A DNA stretch of 64,000 nt, from the NCBI GenBank assembly GCA_030268105.1, contig BSDZ01000079.1, forward strand, positions 5,168,001-5,232,000, written 5' to 3'. The stretch comes from Volvox africanus (taxonomy: Eukaryota; Chlorophyta; Chlorophyceae; Chlamydomonadales; Volvocaceae). The translations under genes and the position numbers were made by a program. Below, piece by piece: positions 62,791 through 64,000 of the stretch. A model generated the notes under the pieces. The model was not told where the DNA came from. It worked only from the letters and a program-made list of their open reading frames with translations, and ran no database searches. Positions within the stretch are counted from its first letter, which is position 1, and every line of letters begins with the position of its first letter.

Positions 62791-63614
62791 TGTTGTACCT
62801 CTCGTTCGCGTTTGCTCATGAGTATCTGCACGTCTGGAGACTATCGACACCGATGCGCGAGCACTTGCAAGTACAGCAAGGCAAGCGAGAGCAAACAGAG
62901 ACAGCGGAAGACTTCAAGACGAAGAGAGATATAACTTACGGTCTTACAGATCGGAATGATGCAATGGACGAAATCGCCGTCAGCGCCGGAAGCAAGCAAT
63001 CATCACGCGGCGGTGATTAGCGAAGTTCAGGCTTAGCTCGGGCTAAGTAGAATAGTGTATAGAAATAGTAATATAGAACACACGAGTGTTCTCCGGTATC
63101 GAATGTCTTGTCTAGCTTAGCCGTCCTCGCATCTGTTATACTCGCAGCATCGCAATGCCGTACGATTCACATCAGGAGGCCGATCCTAGATGTGACAACC
63201 CTACTGCGTCTAGGCGATGTCTACGCATAACAACGTATAAGCCTTTCCGGCATTCGCATGATGCAAGGGTCCGGATAACGATATCCGGTTGCAGGGCATG
63301 CATCGCGACGAGTGCGGCGCTCTCAACGTGTGCTGTAATGAAGTAATATTATATCAGATAATATTACTTATCGTTTCGTAGCACGAGCATAATGCGCACT
63401 TCAATGATTCGGTCATTCATGCATGCTAGGCGGATTTGCCATGATGCGATGTCGCGATGGATAATGACAACATGCCAGATGCATATATAAATGTATGCGA
63501 ATACATTTATATCATACAGATTCATTCATATGTAATGCGTTCATCACAAAAGCACTTCGCCTCGTAGGATCGCGTCGACCTACGCGTCGGCGGGAAATGA
63601 ACCGTAGCACAACA
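62791..63614 (-). repeat. 5' LTR of inner element (824 bp)
   Basis: Same limits and, as far as I compared, the same sequence as 56144-56967. The right end ACAACA is followed by the ATGGA target duplication. Confidence 0.95.
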
Positions 63615-63619
63615 ATGGA
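63615..63619. other. Target site duplication, right copy (ATGGA)
   Basis: Partner of 56139-56143. Confidence 0.93.
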
Positions 63620-64000
63620 GACCGCAACCCTGCATATGTGCAAGGGTACTCTGTCGATTAAGGTACCTTTCCTGTCGTTCGAACATGTCACACCAAAGGA
63701 GGGCGAAACTGAGGCGGTGCCTATGGTTAATTTCGCTGTGACCGCAATGGCCGCGCGAATCGAACCAGAGCTAGTCGGGCGTAAGGAGGCCGTCCGTTTG
63801 TTACGGAAGGGTGCCCACGGACTGCTTTTAAGGCCGCGGGTGAGCTGTTGTGTCACCACCGCGCAGATTTCTGCGGATCCTGAGGTTGAGGCCCTACTGT
63901 CGCAGTATGAGGACGTCTTTAAAGATATCCCTGGCCTACCACCTATGCGTCCTGTTGATCACACAATCCCTCTCATGCCTGGAGCGCAGCCTACGGCCCG
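63615..64000 (+). CDS. pol: Pol of outer element, continuation (partial)
   Basis: The frame [20 protein letters not shown] continues the outer pol where the insertion broke it and matches residues about 292-420 of the inner pol. It reaches the linker before the reverse transcriptase ([20 protein letters not shown]) at the window edge and remains open. Confidence 0.9.
   Translation, partial: METATLHMCKGTLSIKVPFLSFEHVTPKEGETEAVPMVNFAVTAMAARIEPELVGRKEAVRLLRKGAHGLLLRPRVSCCVTTAQISADPEVEALLSQYEDVFKDIPGLPPMRPVDHTIPLMPGAQPTA

Larger units (their letters stand above)
56144..63614 (-). mobile_element. Inner full-length Ty3/gypsy chromovirus (7471 bp)
   Basis: Complete element on the minus strand: 5' LTR 62791-63614, primer site, gag 62723-61089, pol 61088-57027, purine tract, 3' LTR 56144-56967. 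Pol order is protease, reverse transcriptase, RNase H, integrase and chromodomain, which defines Ty3/gypsy chromoviruses. The two LTRs agree in every stretch I compared. It is inserted in inverted orientation in pol of another copy of its family, with a 5-bp duplication. It is probably recent and, to the eye, coding-complete. Confidence 0.95.
52975..64000 (+). mobile_element. Outer Ty3/gypsy chromovirus copy, interrupted and cut by window end
   Basis: 5' LTR 52975-53798, primer site, gag and the start of pol to 56143, then the inner element (56144-63614), then pol resumes at 63615 and runs off the window. Its LTR differs from the inner LTRs at several places (the antisense frame shows three amino-acid differences), so it is another, probably older insertion of the same family. 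Visible gag and pol are open except for the gag-terminal UAG, so it may have been coding-competent when it was hit. Confidence 0.92.

Overview
The window reads as nuclear DNA of a volvocine green alga (Volvox, Pleodorina, Eudorina or a close relative). Genes have many short GC-rich exons with GTGAGT/GTAAGT-type donors. A copper transporter carries algal Cys-Met motifs and a Ser-Pro-rich wall-type spacer. Introns and intergenic DNA are full of microsatellites, and TGTAA sites lie after genes. The genus is inference; the eukaryotic exon-intron structure is seen directly, because exon phases close exactly in the four best gene models.

Layout. 1-15391 (+): most of an alpha-2-macroglobulin-family gene, 23 exons, 5' end outside the window, no visible thioester motif, EGF-like C-terminus. 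Its intron 11814-13522 contains an AT-rich patch of decayed bacterial DNA (16S 3' end, EF-Ts fragment, IS982-type transposase) that looks rickettsial. 15392-20632: repeats and a LINE 3' relic. 20633-24756 (+): secreted SdiA-regulated/YjiK-type beta-propeller protein, 7 exons. 25875-28406 (+): palmitoyl-protein thioesterase 1, 7 exons, complete Ser/Asp/His triad. 31316-34965 (+): exons of an unidentified gene. 35.3-39.4 kb: repeats, including a tyrosine-recombinase relic. 40890-45176 (-): CTR-type copper transporter, 8 exons, 677 residues, with three GTAC cores upstream. 48808-50075 (-): five phase-consistent exons of an unidentified gene. 50238-50441: a near-perfect 69-bp inverted repeat. 50.6-52.9 kb: simple repeats.

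52975-64000 is two nested copies of one Ty3/gypsy chromovirus. The outer copy (+ strand, running off the window) is split inside pol by a full-length inner copy (- strand, 56144-63614) with a 5-bp target duplication ATGGA. The inner copy's 824-bp LTRs look identical, so it is recent. In both copies gag and pol are in one frame separated by a UAG, followed by a 7-bp GC hairpin, which suggests stop-codon readthrough. The inner gag holds a 253-nt GT-AG segment that is missing, to the base, from the outer gag.

The host genes are unrelated in function: extracellular or periplasmic-type surface protein, lysosomal/vacuolar depalmitoylation, copper uptake. No operon-like logic is expected or seen. 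Exon borders come from reading splice sites and phase by eye, without transcripts.
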